DNA of 64,000 nucleotides from contig CAZRIT010000003.1 of NCBI GenBank assembly GCA_964600225.1, positions 18,089 to 82,088 on the forward strand, read 5' to 3'. Origin of the DNA: CAZRIT01 sp964600225. Lineage in GTDB: Bacteria > Bacillota > Clostridia > Christensenellales > CAG-138. Positions 48,976 to 55,971 of the stretch are shown here, piece by piece (within the stretch, counting starts at the first letter, position 1; the number at the start of each line of letters is the position of its first letter). Under the pieces are notes generated by a model, which did no database searches, was not told the DNA's origin, and worked only from the letters and a program-made list of their open reading frames with translations. The translations under genes were made by a program, and so were the position numbers.

Positions 48976-50454
48976 ATGGACAGGAATACGCTTTATCGGG
49001 ACATTGCCCAACGCACGCAGGGCGACATCTACATCGGGGTGGTCGGGCCTGTCAGGACGGGCAAGTCCACGTTCATCAAGCGGTTCGTGGAATTGCTTGT
49101 CTTGCCGAACATCGATAACGAGCATATCAGACAGCGCACGCTCGACGAGCTGCCGCAATCGGCCGCGGGCAAAACCGTCATGACCACGCAGCCAAGGTTT
49201 GTGCCCAACGACGCCGCGCACATTGTGCTTGGCGAGCATGTGGGCTTCAACGTGCGGCTGGTGGACTGCGTGGGCTACATGGTGCCGGGCGCCATCGGCT
49301 CTACCGAAAACGGCGCGCCGCGCATGGTCAGCACCCCGTGGTACGATCATGACATCCCCTTTTCGGAGGCGGCGGAGCTTGGCACCAAAAAGGTGATGAC
49401 CGAGCACTCCACAGTGGGGATTGTGATGACCACCGACGGCAGCATCACCGACCTGCCGCGGGAGGCGTATGTGGACGCCGAGCAGCGTGTGGTGGAGCAG
49501 ATGCGGCAGACGGGCAAGCCCTTCCTGATCGTGCTCAACAGCGCCAACCCCAACGGCGAGGCGGCGCAAACGCTTAAGCTTGAGCTCGAGCAGCGCTACG
49601 GCGTGGGCGTGTGCCTGATGGATGTGATGCGCATGAGCCTGTCGGGCACGCAGGAACTGCTCACGCAGATGCTGATGGAGTTCCCGCTCAGGCTGATCGA
49701 AATCAAGCTGCCCGGCTTTATGCGCGCGCTGCCTGCCGAGCACCCGCTGATACAACGGGTGATGCTGCCGATCCTTTCGACGCTGGAAGGGCTGCATCGG
49801 CTGCGCGATTACCGCATGCTCATCGACGCCCTGACCGATATCGAGCAGTTCACGGGCGCGCGCGTGGAAAAGGTGCTGCTGGGCGAGGGCACGGCGACGC
49901 TTTCCCTGCAGCCCGAGGACAGTCTGTTCTATGCGGTATTGAGCGAGCAGTGCGGCTGCGAAATTGCGGACGAGTACGATTTGATTACCAAGCTGACCGA
50001 TTTTTCACACGCCAAGCGCGAGTACGACCGCATTGCCGATGCATTATATGACGCCACCAACCTGGGCTACGGCATGGTATCGCCCGATATTTCGCTTATG
50101 CAGCTGGAGGAACCGCAGATCACCAGGCAGGGCAACCGCTTTGGCGTGCGGCTGCGTGCGCGCGCAACGGGGCTGCACGTCATCCGCGTGGACGTGGAGA
50201 ACGAGGTCAACCCCATCGTCGGCACCGAGCAGCAATCGGAGGCGCTGGTGCGGTATCTGGCCGAAACGTTCGAGCAGGACCCACAGGCCATTTGGCAGAC
50301 CAACATCTTCGGCAAACCGCTCTACGACCTGGTGCAGGAGGGCATGCAGGGCAAGATCAACCGCATGCCGGAAAACGTCCGCAGCCGCGTGCAGACCACC
50401 CTGCAGCGCATCGTCAACGAAGGCTGCAACGGGTTAATCTGCATCATGCTGTAA
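48976..50454 (+). CDS. spoIVA: Spore coat morphogenetic ATPase SpoIVA
   Basis: 492 residues, the same length as in B. subtilis. Walker A GPVRTGKST near residue 24, LVDCVGYMVPGA near 98 and STVGIVMTTDGSI, and a C-terminal region needed for coat assembly (LPENVRSRVQTTLQRIVNEGCNGLICIML pattern, ending in the short hydrophobic tail). ATP hydrolysis drives polymerisation of the coat basement layer on the forespore. AGGAGG precedes the ATG. Confidence 0.97.
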   Translation: MDRNTLYRDIAQRTQGDIYIGVVGPVRTGKSTFIKRFVELLVLPNIDNEHIRQRTLDELPQSAAGKTVMTTQPRFVPNDAAHIVLGEHVGFNVRLVDCVGYMVPGAIGSTENGAPRMVSTPWYDHDIPFSEAAELGTKKVMTEHSTVGIVMTTDGSITDLPREAYVDAEQRVVEQMRQTGKPFLIVLNSANPNGEAAQTLKLELEQRYGVGVCLMDVMRMSLSGTQELLTQMLMEFPLRLIEIKLPGFMRALPAEHPLIQRVMLPILSTLEGLHRLRDYRMLIDALTDIEQFTGARVEKVLLGEGTATLSLQPEDSLFYAVLSEQCGCEIADEYDLITKLTDFSHAKREYDRIADALYDATNLGYGMVSPDISLMQLEEPQITRQGNRFGVRLRARATGLHVIRVDVENEVNPIVGTEQQSEALVRYLAETFEQDPQAIWQTNIFGKPLYDLVQEGMQGKINRMPENVRSRVQTTLQRIVNEGCNGLICIML

Positions 50455-50477
50455 TATCGCATCTTTCGGGCAAGCTA

Positions 50478-50580
50478 GTCACGGCAATATCTGCCGTGAC
50501 ACAGCCCCTCAAAAACGTTGTTTTTGATGCGGAGGGCTATGAAACGTTCAGTCACGGCAGCAAGTGCCGTGACTTTTTTT
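50478..50580 (+). terminator. Twin identical hairpins between spoIVA and gpr; the second is a terminator
   Basis: Stem GTCACGGCA / TGCCGTGAC occurs twice: 50478-50500 (loop ATATC) and 50551-50573 (loop GCAAG), the second followed by seven T. Between them are two smaller inverted repeats (AGCCC...GGGCT; TCAAAAAC-GTT-GTTTTTGA). The shared arms could exchange partners, which would allow attenuation of gpr. Confidence 0.8.
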
Positions 50581-50600
50581 ATGCGGGAGGATTTATTTTT

Positions 50601-51503
50601 ATGCGGCAGTATCGGACGGATTTGGCGCGCGATGCGTTTGTCGGCAGCGGCGGCATGTCGGGCGTGGTGGAGCGCGTGGAGCAGTTTGGCGAGGTGGAGG
50701 TATCGCGCATTCGCATCGTAACGGAGAAGGCGGCCGCGACGCTTGGCAAGCCCGTGGGCAACTACATCACCATTGAGTTGACGGACATGGCCGACGCCGA
50801 TGAGATTGCACAGCGGATTGCGGCGGAGCTGACCAACCTCATGCGCGATATCACGGGCGACGTGCTGGTCATCGGTCTTGGCAACCGCTTTGTCACGCCC
50901 GATTCCCTCGGCCCGCGCACGGTGGACAAGGTGTACGTCACCCGCCATATCCGCGCCTATGCGCCAGAGCTTGCACCCGAGGGCATGCGCGCGGTCTCGG
51001 CCATTGCGCCCGGGGTGCTGGGCGTAACGGGGCTGGAGACGGTGGAGGTGGTCAAGGGCTTGATCGCCAACGCCAGGCCCGCCGCGGTGCTGTGCATCGA
51101 TGCGCTGGCGTCGGAACGGGTTTCCCGCATCACCTCGGTGGTGCAGCTAAACGATCACGGCCTCATGCCGGGCGCGGGCGTGGGCAACCGCCAGCAGGGG
51201 CTGGACAGCCAGACGCTGGGCGTGCCCGTGTTCGCCATCGGGGTGCCCACGGTGGTGTATGCGGCCACCATTGCGGAGGAAACCATCCGCCTGGTGGCGC
51301 GGCAAACGGGCGTCAGCGCCGACGGCGGGGCGCTCAGGAGCATGGCGGGCTCGCTCATCCACGAGCGCATGGGCAACCTTGTCGTTACCCCCAAGGACGT
51401 GGATAAACTGGTGGAGGACGCCTCCAAGCGGCTCTCCGACGGGATCAATCGGGCGCTGCACGGCGAGCGCACGGAAAAAATCGGGGCATTGCTCAACACC
51501 TGA
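50601..51503 (+). CDS. gpr: Germination protease GPR (A25 family)
   Basis: 300 residues, somewhat shorter than the B. subtilis protein (~370). N-terminal RTDLARDA with the propeptide region, then DVLVIGLGNRFVTPDSLGPRTVDKV, and C-terminal VTPKDVDKLVEDASKRLSDGIN. It degrades small acid-soluble spore proteins during germination. GGGAGG lies 10 nt before the ATG at 50601, just after a terminator, so it needs its own promoter or readthrough control. Confidence 0.95.
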   Translation: MRQYRTDLARDAFVGSGGMSGVVERVEQFGEVEVSRIRIVTEKAAATLGKPVGNYITIELTDMADADEIAQRIAAELTNLMRDITGDVLVIGLGNRFVTPDSLGPRTVDKVYVTRHIRAYAPELAPEGMRAVSAIAPGVLGVTGLETVEVVKGLIANARPAAVLCIDALASERVSRITSVVQLNDHGLMPGAGVGNRQQGLDSQTLGVPVFAIGVPTVVYAATIAEETIRLVARQTGVSADGGALRSMAGSLIHERMGNLVVTPKDVDKLVEDASKRLSDGINRALHGERTEKIGALLNT

Positions 51504-51506
51504 CCG

Positions 51507-51514
51507 CATACCTT
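51507..51514 (+). promoter_or_regulatory. Candidate sigma-E -10 element of spoIIP
   Basis: CATACCTT matches CATAnnnT and ends 7 nt before the spoIIP ATG; no SD lies between. The -35 region (GCATT, 16 bp upstream) is partial and lies within the end of gpr. Confidence 0.4.
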
Positions 51515-51521
51515 AGAGCAT

Positions 51522-52532
51522 ATGAGACAAGCATACAAAACACAGGGCGCGTTCACCCGTGCCCGCAGAAAACGTACGCATAGACCGTTGACGGTGCAGG
51601 AAATGGTGCTGTGGGTTGCATGCCTGGTGTGGCTGGCGGCGCTGAGCATTGCGGGGGTTTCGCTCAAAAAGAACCCCGCGGATACGCTGTTGAGCACCGC
51701 GTTTCCCGCCTACCTGAGTATCGACGGCATGGCCACGGCCGCGCAGCAGGCCGCGGGCGCAAAGCCCAAGCTGACCATCGTGGCAACCACGGGGCAGGAA
51801 CCCGCGGTGGAGGCGGCGGCCGTGCAGGCGGAGGCGGCGCTGCGGATTTTGATCTACCATACCCATGCAACCGAGGCGTACCTGATGACCGACGACGCGC
51901 CGTACGAGGAAAGCGGAAGCTTCCGCACCAAGGACAACAGCAAAAATGTGGTCGCGGTGGGCGCGGCGCTCAAGGACGAGCTGAAAAAGTACGGCCTGGT
52001 CGCCATCCACGATACCGAAAATTACGAGCCGCCCAAGCTTTCCAGCGCGTACAGCCGTTCGCTGACGGCCATGCTGGATTATCAGGCGCAGTATCCCTCC
52101 GTCGAGGTGTTCATCGATGTGCACAGGGACGCCTACGGCACCGAAACGGACGTGCCGAAGGATTTTGTGGAGTATGAGGGCACACAAACGGCGCGCGTGA
52201 TGTTTGTGGTGGGCACGGGCGAGGGCGCAACGGGCAGCGGGTTTGAACAGATGCCCGATTTTGCCTCCAACCTGAAGTTGGCGGAGGCGGTGACGGATCA
52301 TATTGCCGATCGGGACGAGCGGCTGGTGCGGCAGGTGCGCGTCAAAACGGGCCGCTACAACCAGCATGTATCGGGCATGTGCCTGCTGGCGGAGGTGGGG
52401 CACAACGCCAACACCCTTTCGCAGGCGCTAGCCGCCGTGCCGCTGCTGGCCGAGGCCATTGCCGACGCGCTGGAAAACAAACAGGCCGATACGCAAATGC
52501 ACGTATCGGCCATGTCGGTTTGGACGCCGTAA
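51522..52532 (+). CDS. spoIIP: Stage II sporulation protein P (SpoIIP amidase/endopeptidase)
   Basis: 336 residues. One membrane helix near residues 28-47, a variable linker, then the catalytic domain with ILIYHTHATEAYL (zinc-binding His and Glu), VFIDVHRDAYG and GRYNQHVSGMCLLAEVGHNANTL. It cuts septal peptidoglycan during engulfment together with SpoIIM (probably at 27991) and SpoIID. Follows gpr, the normal gpr-spoIIP pair. No SD before the ATG. Its stop is 10 bp from the convergent dapB stop and no terminator is seen there. Confidence 0.95.
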   Translation: MRQAYKTQGAFTRARRKRTHRPLTVQEMVLWVACLVWLAALSIAGVSLKKNPADTLLSTAFPAYLSIDGMATAAQQAAGAKPKLTIVATTGQEPAVEAAAVQAEAALRILIYHTHATEAYLMTDDAPYEESGSFRTKDNSKNVVAVGAALKDELKKYGLVAIHDTENYEPPKLSSAYSRSLTAMLDYQAQYPSVEVFIDVHRDAYGTETDVPKDFVEYEGTQTARVMFVVGTGEGATGSGFEQMPDFASNLKLAEAVTDHIADRDERLVRQVRVKTGRYNQHVSGMCLLAEVGHNANTLSQALAAVPLLAEAIADALENKQADTQMHVSAMSVWTP

Positions 52533-52542
52533 AGAAAAACGA

Positions 52543-53769
52543 TCAGACCATATGGAAGCGGTTTTTCAACACGTCGACGGCCTTGTGCGCATCCACCGAG
52601 TCCACCAAAAACTCGATCTTGGTATCGCTGGTGGTCACCAGTTGCAACTGGATATCGGCCGAGGACAGCACATCAAACAGCTCCGACGCCACGCCGTGAC
52701 GCAGCGCCATGCCCGCGCCCTCCACGGTGCACTTGACCATATCGCTGTGGGAAACAACGCGCAGCTGCGGCTGGGCGCTGAGGATGGGCTTGAGCGCGCG
52801 GAACGCATCGAGAAGCTGGCTTTGCCGCAGCGACACGCCGATGGAGAACGCATCCGACGCCGCGTGGGAAAGCGAAATCATATCGATGAACACGCCCTCC
52901 GCGGCCAGGCTGTCGAACAGGGCCTTGACGGGGTTGCTGTCGGCATAGCTGCCGGATACGGTGATGAGCGCCTGCTGATCCAGCACCGAAAGGCGGGAGG
53001 CAACATCGTGCTCGGTGACGACGCTTTCCATGTTATACAGCCCTGCGTCACGGCCGACCAGGAAGGAGGCCGCGCGCAGCGCCCCGCAGGCAAACACCTG
53101 CTTGCTGTACGCGATGTGCGAAATTTCGACAATCTCGTCCTCGCCGATGAACATCACCTTGTGTTCGCCCGGGATGGTGCCGCCGCGGATGGAGTGGATG
53201 CCGATCTCGCTTGCGGTGCGGCGCTTGTTCTTTTCGTGGCGGCCGTAGACATACTCCGTCTCGTGCGCCTTTTGGGCGTTGATGGCGTCGGCCAGCATGA
53301 GCGCTGTGCCGCTGGGGGCGTCGATTTTGAAGTGGTGGTGCTTTTCGACAATCTCCACCTCGTAGTTTTCCCCAAGCGCCGCCGCAGCCTCCTTGGCAAG
53401 GGTAAGCTGCACGTTGACGCCGAGCGACATGTTGCCCGTCTGGAACACGGGGATGCGCTCGGCAGCCTTGCGGATCAGCCGCATATCCCGTTCGCTCAAG
53501 CCCGTGGTGGCAATGATGGCGGGGATGCGCTTTGCCTGCGCATAGCGCAACACGTTTGGCAGCGTGGCAGGCACCGTAAAATCGATGATGATATCGGGCG
53601 TCTCCTTGACGTCGTCGAGAGAGGTGTAGACGGGGCAGGCAAAATCACTGCCGCTTGCGGCAACGTCCACGCCCGCCACAACGGAAAACGCGCCGCTTTG
53701 TGCCAGCGCGGTGGCGTAGACGGCGCGCCCCATCCTACCCATAATACCGTGGATGAGGATGCGAATCAT
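52543..53769 (-). CDS. dapB: 4-hydroxy-tetrahydrodipicolinate reductase fused to tandem aspartokinase-type ACT domains
   Basis: 408 residues. Residues 1-248 are a complete DapB: HGIMGRMG nucleotide loop (7-14), EKHHHFKIDAPSGTA (142-155, catalytic His pair and Lys) and the usual DapB end GLYNM at 243-247. Residues 249-408 are extra and match the regulatory end of aspartokinase: ALITVSGSYADSNPVKALFDSLA with FIDMIS (ACT 1), then VKCTVEGAGMALRHGVASELFDVL and TTSDTKIEFLV with a final AVDVLKNRF (ACT 2). Plain DapB is ~250-270 residues. Feedback control by lysine or another amino acid is inferred. Last gene of asd-dapA-dapB. Confidence 0.93.
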   Translation of the reverse strand: MIRILIHGIMGRMGRAVYATALAQSGAFSVVAGVDVAASGSDFACPVYTSLDDVKETPDIIIDFTVPATLPNVLRYAQAKRIPAIIATTGLSERDMRLIRKAAERIPVFQTGNMSLGVNVQLTLAKEAAAALGENYEVEIVEKHHHFKIDAPSGTALMLADAINAQKAHETEYVYGRHEKNKRRTASEIGIHSIRGGTIPGEHKVMFIGEDEIVEISHIAYSKQVFACGALRAASFLVGRDAGLYNMESVVTEHDVASRLSVLDQQALITVSGSYADSNPVKALFDSLAAEGVFIDMISLSHAASDAFSIGVSLRQSQLLDAFRALKPILSAQPQLRVVSHSDMVKCTVEGAGMALRHGVASELFDVLSSADIQLQLVTTSDTKIEFLVDSVDAHKAVDVLKNRFHMV

Positions 53770-53782
53770 AATAGTCCTCCGA

Positions 53783-54658
53783 TCAGATCAGTTCATAACC
53801 CTTCAGCGTATCCTCCATCAGCCGTCGGTTTGCGGCCGTGGGCGGCACCAGCGGCAGCCGCAAATCGGGCTCGCAAAGCTGCATCATGCCGAGCATGGTT
53901 TTGACGGGGATGGGGTTGACCTCGCAGAAGGTGGCGTTGCAAAGGGGAATCATCTGCAGCTGAATGGCGCGCGCGCGCGCGGTATCGCCCGCAAAGTAGG
54001 CCATGCACATGGCGTGCACGGCGCTGGGCATGATGTTGGCGATGGTAGAGATGACACCCTTGGCGCCGACGCTGAGCATGGGCACGATATGGTCGTCGTT
54101 GCCGGCGTAGATATCGCAATCGGGGCAGAGCGCGGCAAGGTTGACGATCTGCTCGATGTTGCCGCTTGCCTCCTTGACGCCCACGATGTTTTGGTGCTTG
54201 AGCAATTTTGCCATGGTGGCGGGCAATACGTTCATGCCCGTGCGGCTTGGCACATTGTACACCAGAATGGGCGTATCCACGCTGTCGGCAATGGCATAGT
54301 AGTGCGCCACAAGGCCTTCCTGCGTGGTTTTGTTGTAGTAGGGGGTGACCACCAGCAGCGCATCGACGCCGATGGCCTCGGCCGAACGGCTCTGCTCGAT
54401 GACGGCGGCGGTGTTGTTGCCGCCCGTGCCCGCAATGACGGGCACGCGCTTGTTGACGCGCTCCACCACGAACTGTATCACGCTCAGCCGCTCGTCGAGG
54501 CTCATGGTCGCCGCCTCGCCCGTGGTGCCGCAGCACACGATGGCGTCGGTTTCGCTGGTGATTTGCAGTTCGATCAATCGGGTGAACGCCGTGAAATCGA
54601 CGGCACCGTTTTGAAACGGTGTGACGATGGCGACGCCGCTGCCTTCAAAAATCGGCAT
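53783..54658 (-). CDS. dapA: 4-hydroxy-tetrahydrodipicolinate synthase
   Basis: 291 residues. GSGVAIVTPFQNGAVD at the start, CGTTGEAATMS near residue 44, YYNKTTQEGLVAHY (catalytic Tyr near 135) and GVKEASGNI (Schiff-base Lys near 163). Condenses pyruvate with aspartate semialdehyde, the first lysine/DAP-specific step. It lies directly after asd (0-bp gap). Confidence 0.96.
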   Translation of the reverse strand: MPIFEGSGVAIVTPFQNGAVDFTAFTRLIELQITSETDAIVCCGTTGEAATMSLDERLSVIQFVVERVNKRVPVIAGTGGNNTAAVIEQSRSAEAIGVDALLVVTPYYNKTTQEGLVAHYYAIADSVDTPILVYNVPSRTGMNVLPATMAKLLKHQNIVGVKEASGNIEQIVNLAALCPDCDIYAGNDDHIVPMLSVGAKGVISTIANIMPSAVHAMCMAYFAGDTARARAIQLQMIPLCNATFCEVNPIPVKTMLGMMQLCEPDLRLPLVPPTAANRRLMEDTLKGYELI

Positions 54659-55672
54659 TTACTTAGCCTCCCATTGACGAATGAGCTCCTGTGCGATTTG
54701 GATGGTGTTGGTCGCTGCGCCCTTACGGATATTATCCGCCACGCACCAGAAGTTGATGCCGTTTTCCACCGAGAAGTCGCGGCGCAGCCGCCCGACGTAC
54801 ACGGGATCCTTATCCTCGGCATGGATGGCCAAAGGATAGATATCGTGAGCGGGATCGTCCTCGACGACCAGACCGTCCATGTTTTCCCAGAGCTTGCGGA
54901 TATCGCCGAGCTCAAAGGGCTTGTTGAACTCCACATTGATGCTTTCGCTGTGGCCGTGGAACACGGGCACGCGCACCGTGGTGGCGGTTACGGGCAGATC
55001 GGGGAGGGAGAGGATCTTGCGCGTTTCCTCGATCATCTTCCACTCCTCCTTGGAGTAGCCGTTTTCCAAAAAGACGTCGATGTGCGGCAGGCAGTTGCCC
55101 GCGATGGGGTACTGGAATTTCTTGGGCGGCGCGCCGTTGAGGCCGTCCTTGAGGTCCATGTAGCCCTGCATGCCTGCGCCCGACACGGCCTGGTAGGTGG
55201 AATACACCACGCGCTTGAGGCCGTAATGGTCCGAAAGCGGCTTGAGCGGCACCATGGCCTGTATGGTGGAGCAGTTGGGGTTGGCAATGATGCCCTTGTT
55301 CTTGTACATCGGGATGGCCTCGGGGTTGACCTCGGGCACCACCAGCGGGATTTCGGGGTCCATGCGCCAGCAGCTTGAGTTGTCGATGACCACGGCGCCC
55401 GAGCGGGCGACGATGGGCGCAAACTTTTTGGAGGTACCCGCGCCCGCGGAAAACAGCGCGATATCGATGTGAAGATCGTCAAACGCGGTCTCGGTCAATT
55501 CGCGGATGGTGTACTGCGTGCCCATAAACGGCACGGTCGTGCCCGCGCTTCTTGCGGAGGCAAACAGAAAGTACTCGGAAACGGGCAGCTTGCGCTCCTC
55601 CAGCACCCGGAGAAACTTACGTCCGACCATGCCCGTTGCGCCAACGACTGCGATGCGATACTGTTTCATCAT
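54659..55672 (-). CDS. asd: Aspartate-semialdehyde dehydrogenase
   Basis: 337 residues. VVGATGMVGRKFLRVLEER at the N-terminus, SCWRMDPEIPLVVPEVN near residue 100, ANPNCSTIQAMVPLKPL (catalytic Cys near 135) and RVPVFHGHSESINVEF (catalytic His near 245). It supplies aspartate semialdehyde to DapA. An ATG pair is present (55672 and 55669); GGGAT is the only SD-like site. First gene behind a consensus promoter. No lysine riboswitch is visible in the short leader. Confidence 0.96.
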   Translation of the reverse strand: MMKQYRIAVVGATGMVGRKFLRVLEERKLPVSEYFLFASARSAGTTVPFMGTQYTIRELTETAFDDLHIDIALFSAGAGTSKKFAPIVARSGAVVIDNSSCWRMDPEIPLVVPEVNPEAIPMYKNKGIIANPNCSTIQAMVPLKPLSDHYGLKRVVYSTYQAVSGAGMQGYMDLKDGLNGAPPKKFQYPIAGNCLPHIDVFLENGYSKEEWKMIEETRKILSLPDLPVTATTVRVPVFHGHSESINVEFNKPFELGDIRKLWENMDGLVVEDDPAHDIYPLAIHAEDKDPVYVGRLRRDFSVENGINFWCVADNIRKGAATNTIQIAQELIRQWEAK

Positions 55673-55707
55673 ATTATCCCAGCTTCCTAATAGTATATAG
55701 ATACATT

Positions 55708-55736
55708 ATTCTAATGGATATGTCCCCGTTTGTCAA
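55708..55736 (-). promoter_or_regulatory. Sigma-A promoter of the asd-dapA-dapB operon
   Basis: Minus strand TTGACA (55736..55731), 17-bp spacer, TAGAAT (55713..55708). The leader is about 30 nt. Confidence 0.85.
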
Positions 55737-55852
55737 TTCAGACCGTCGGATTTTCCGTGCGTCAGATGATGTCGCCCGATTGCGGCGGAATGGCGGGTTT
55801 CGGCGCCTGTGCGTGTGCATATTGGGGCGGGGAACGGCTTACGGAACAAAAA

Positions 55853-55882
55853 TTGACACCTGCAATCGGGAAACGATACAAT
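55853..55882 (+). promoter_or_regulatory. Sigma-A promoter of the OYE-type oxidoreductase gene
   Basis: TTGACA (55853-55858), 18-bp spacer, TACAAT (55877-55882), about 80 nt before the start. Confidence 0.75.
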
Positions 55883-55971
55883 AAAAATACAAAGATCGAA
55901 TCAATCCTTTGGCACATGTTTCCATGATACGGATGACCAAACCACATCAGCAAACCGGGAGGATGGCTTAC

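Noticed and set aside
50292..50600. Upstream extension of gpr into spoIVA
   Set aside because: The open frame crosses the spoIVA end and two hairpins; ATG 50601 has the SD and begins with the family's RTDLA region.
53960..53985. Alternating GC run in dapA as a regulatory or Z-DNA element
   Set aside because: It lies inside the conserved coding frame of dapA and encodes Arg-Ala repeats; no sign of extra function.
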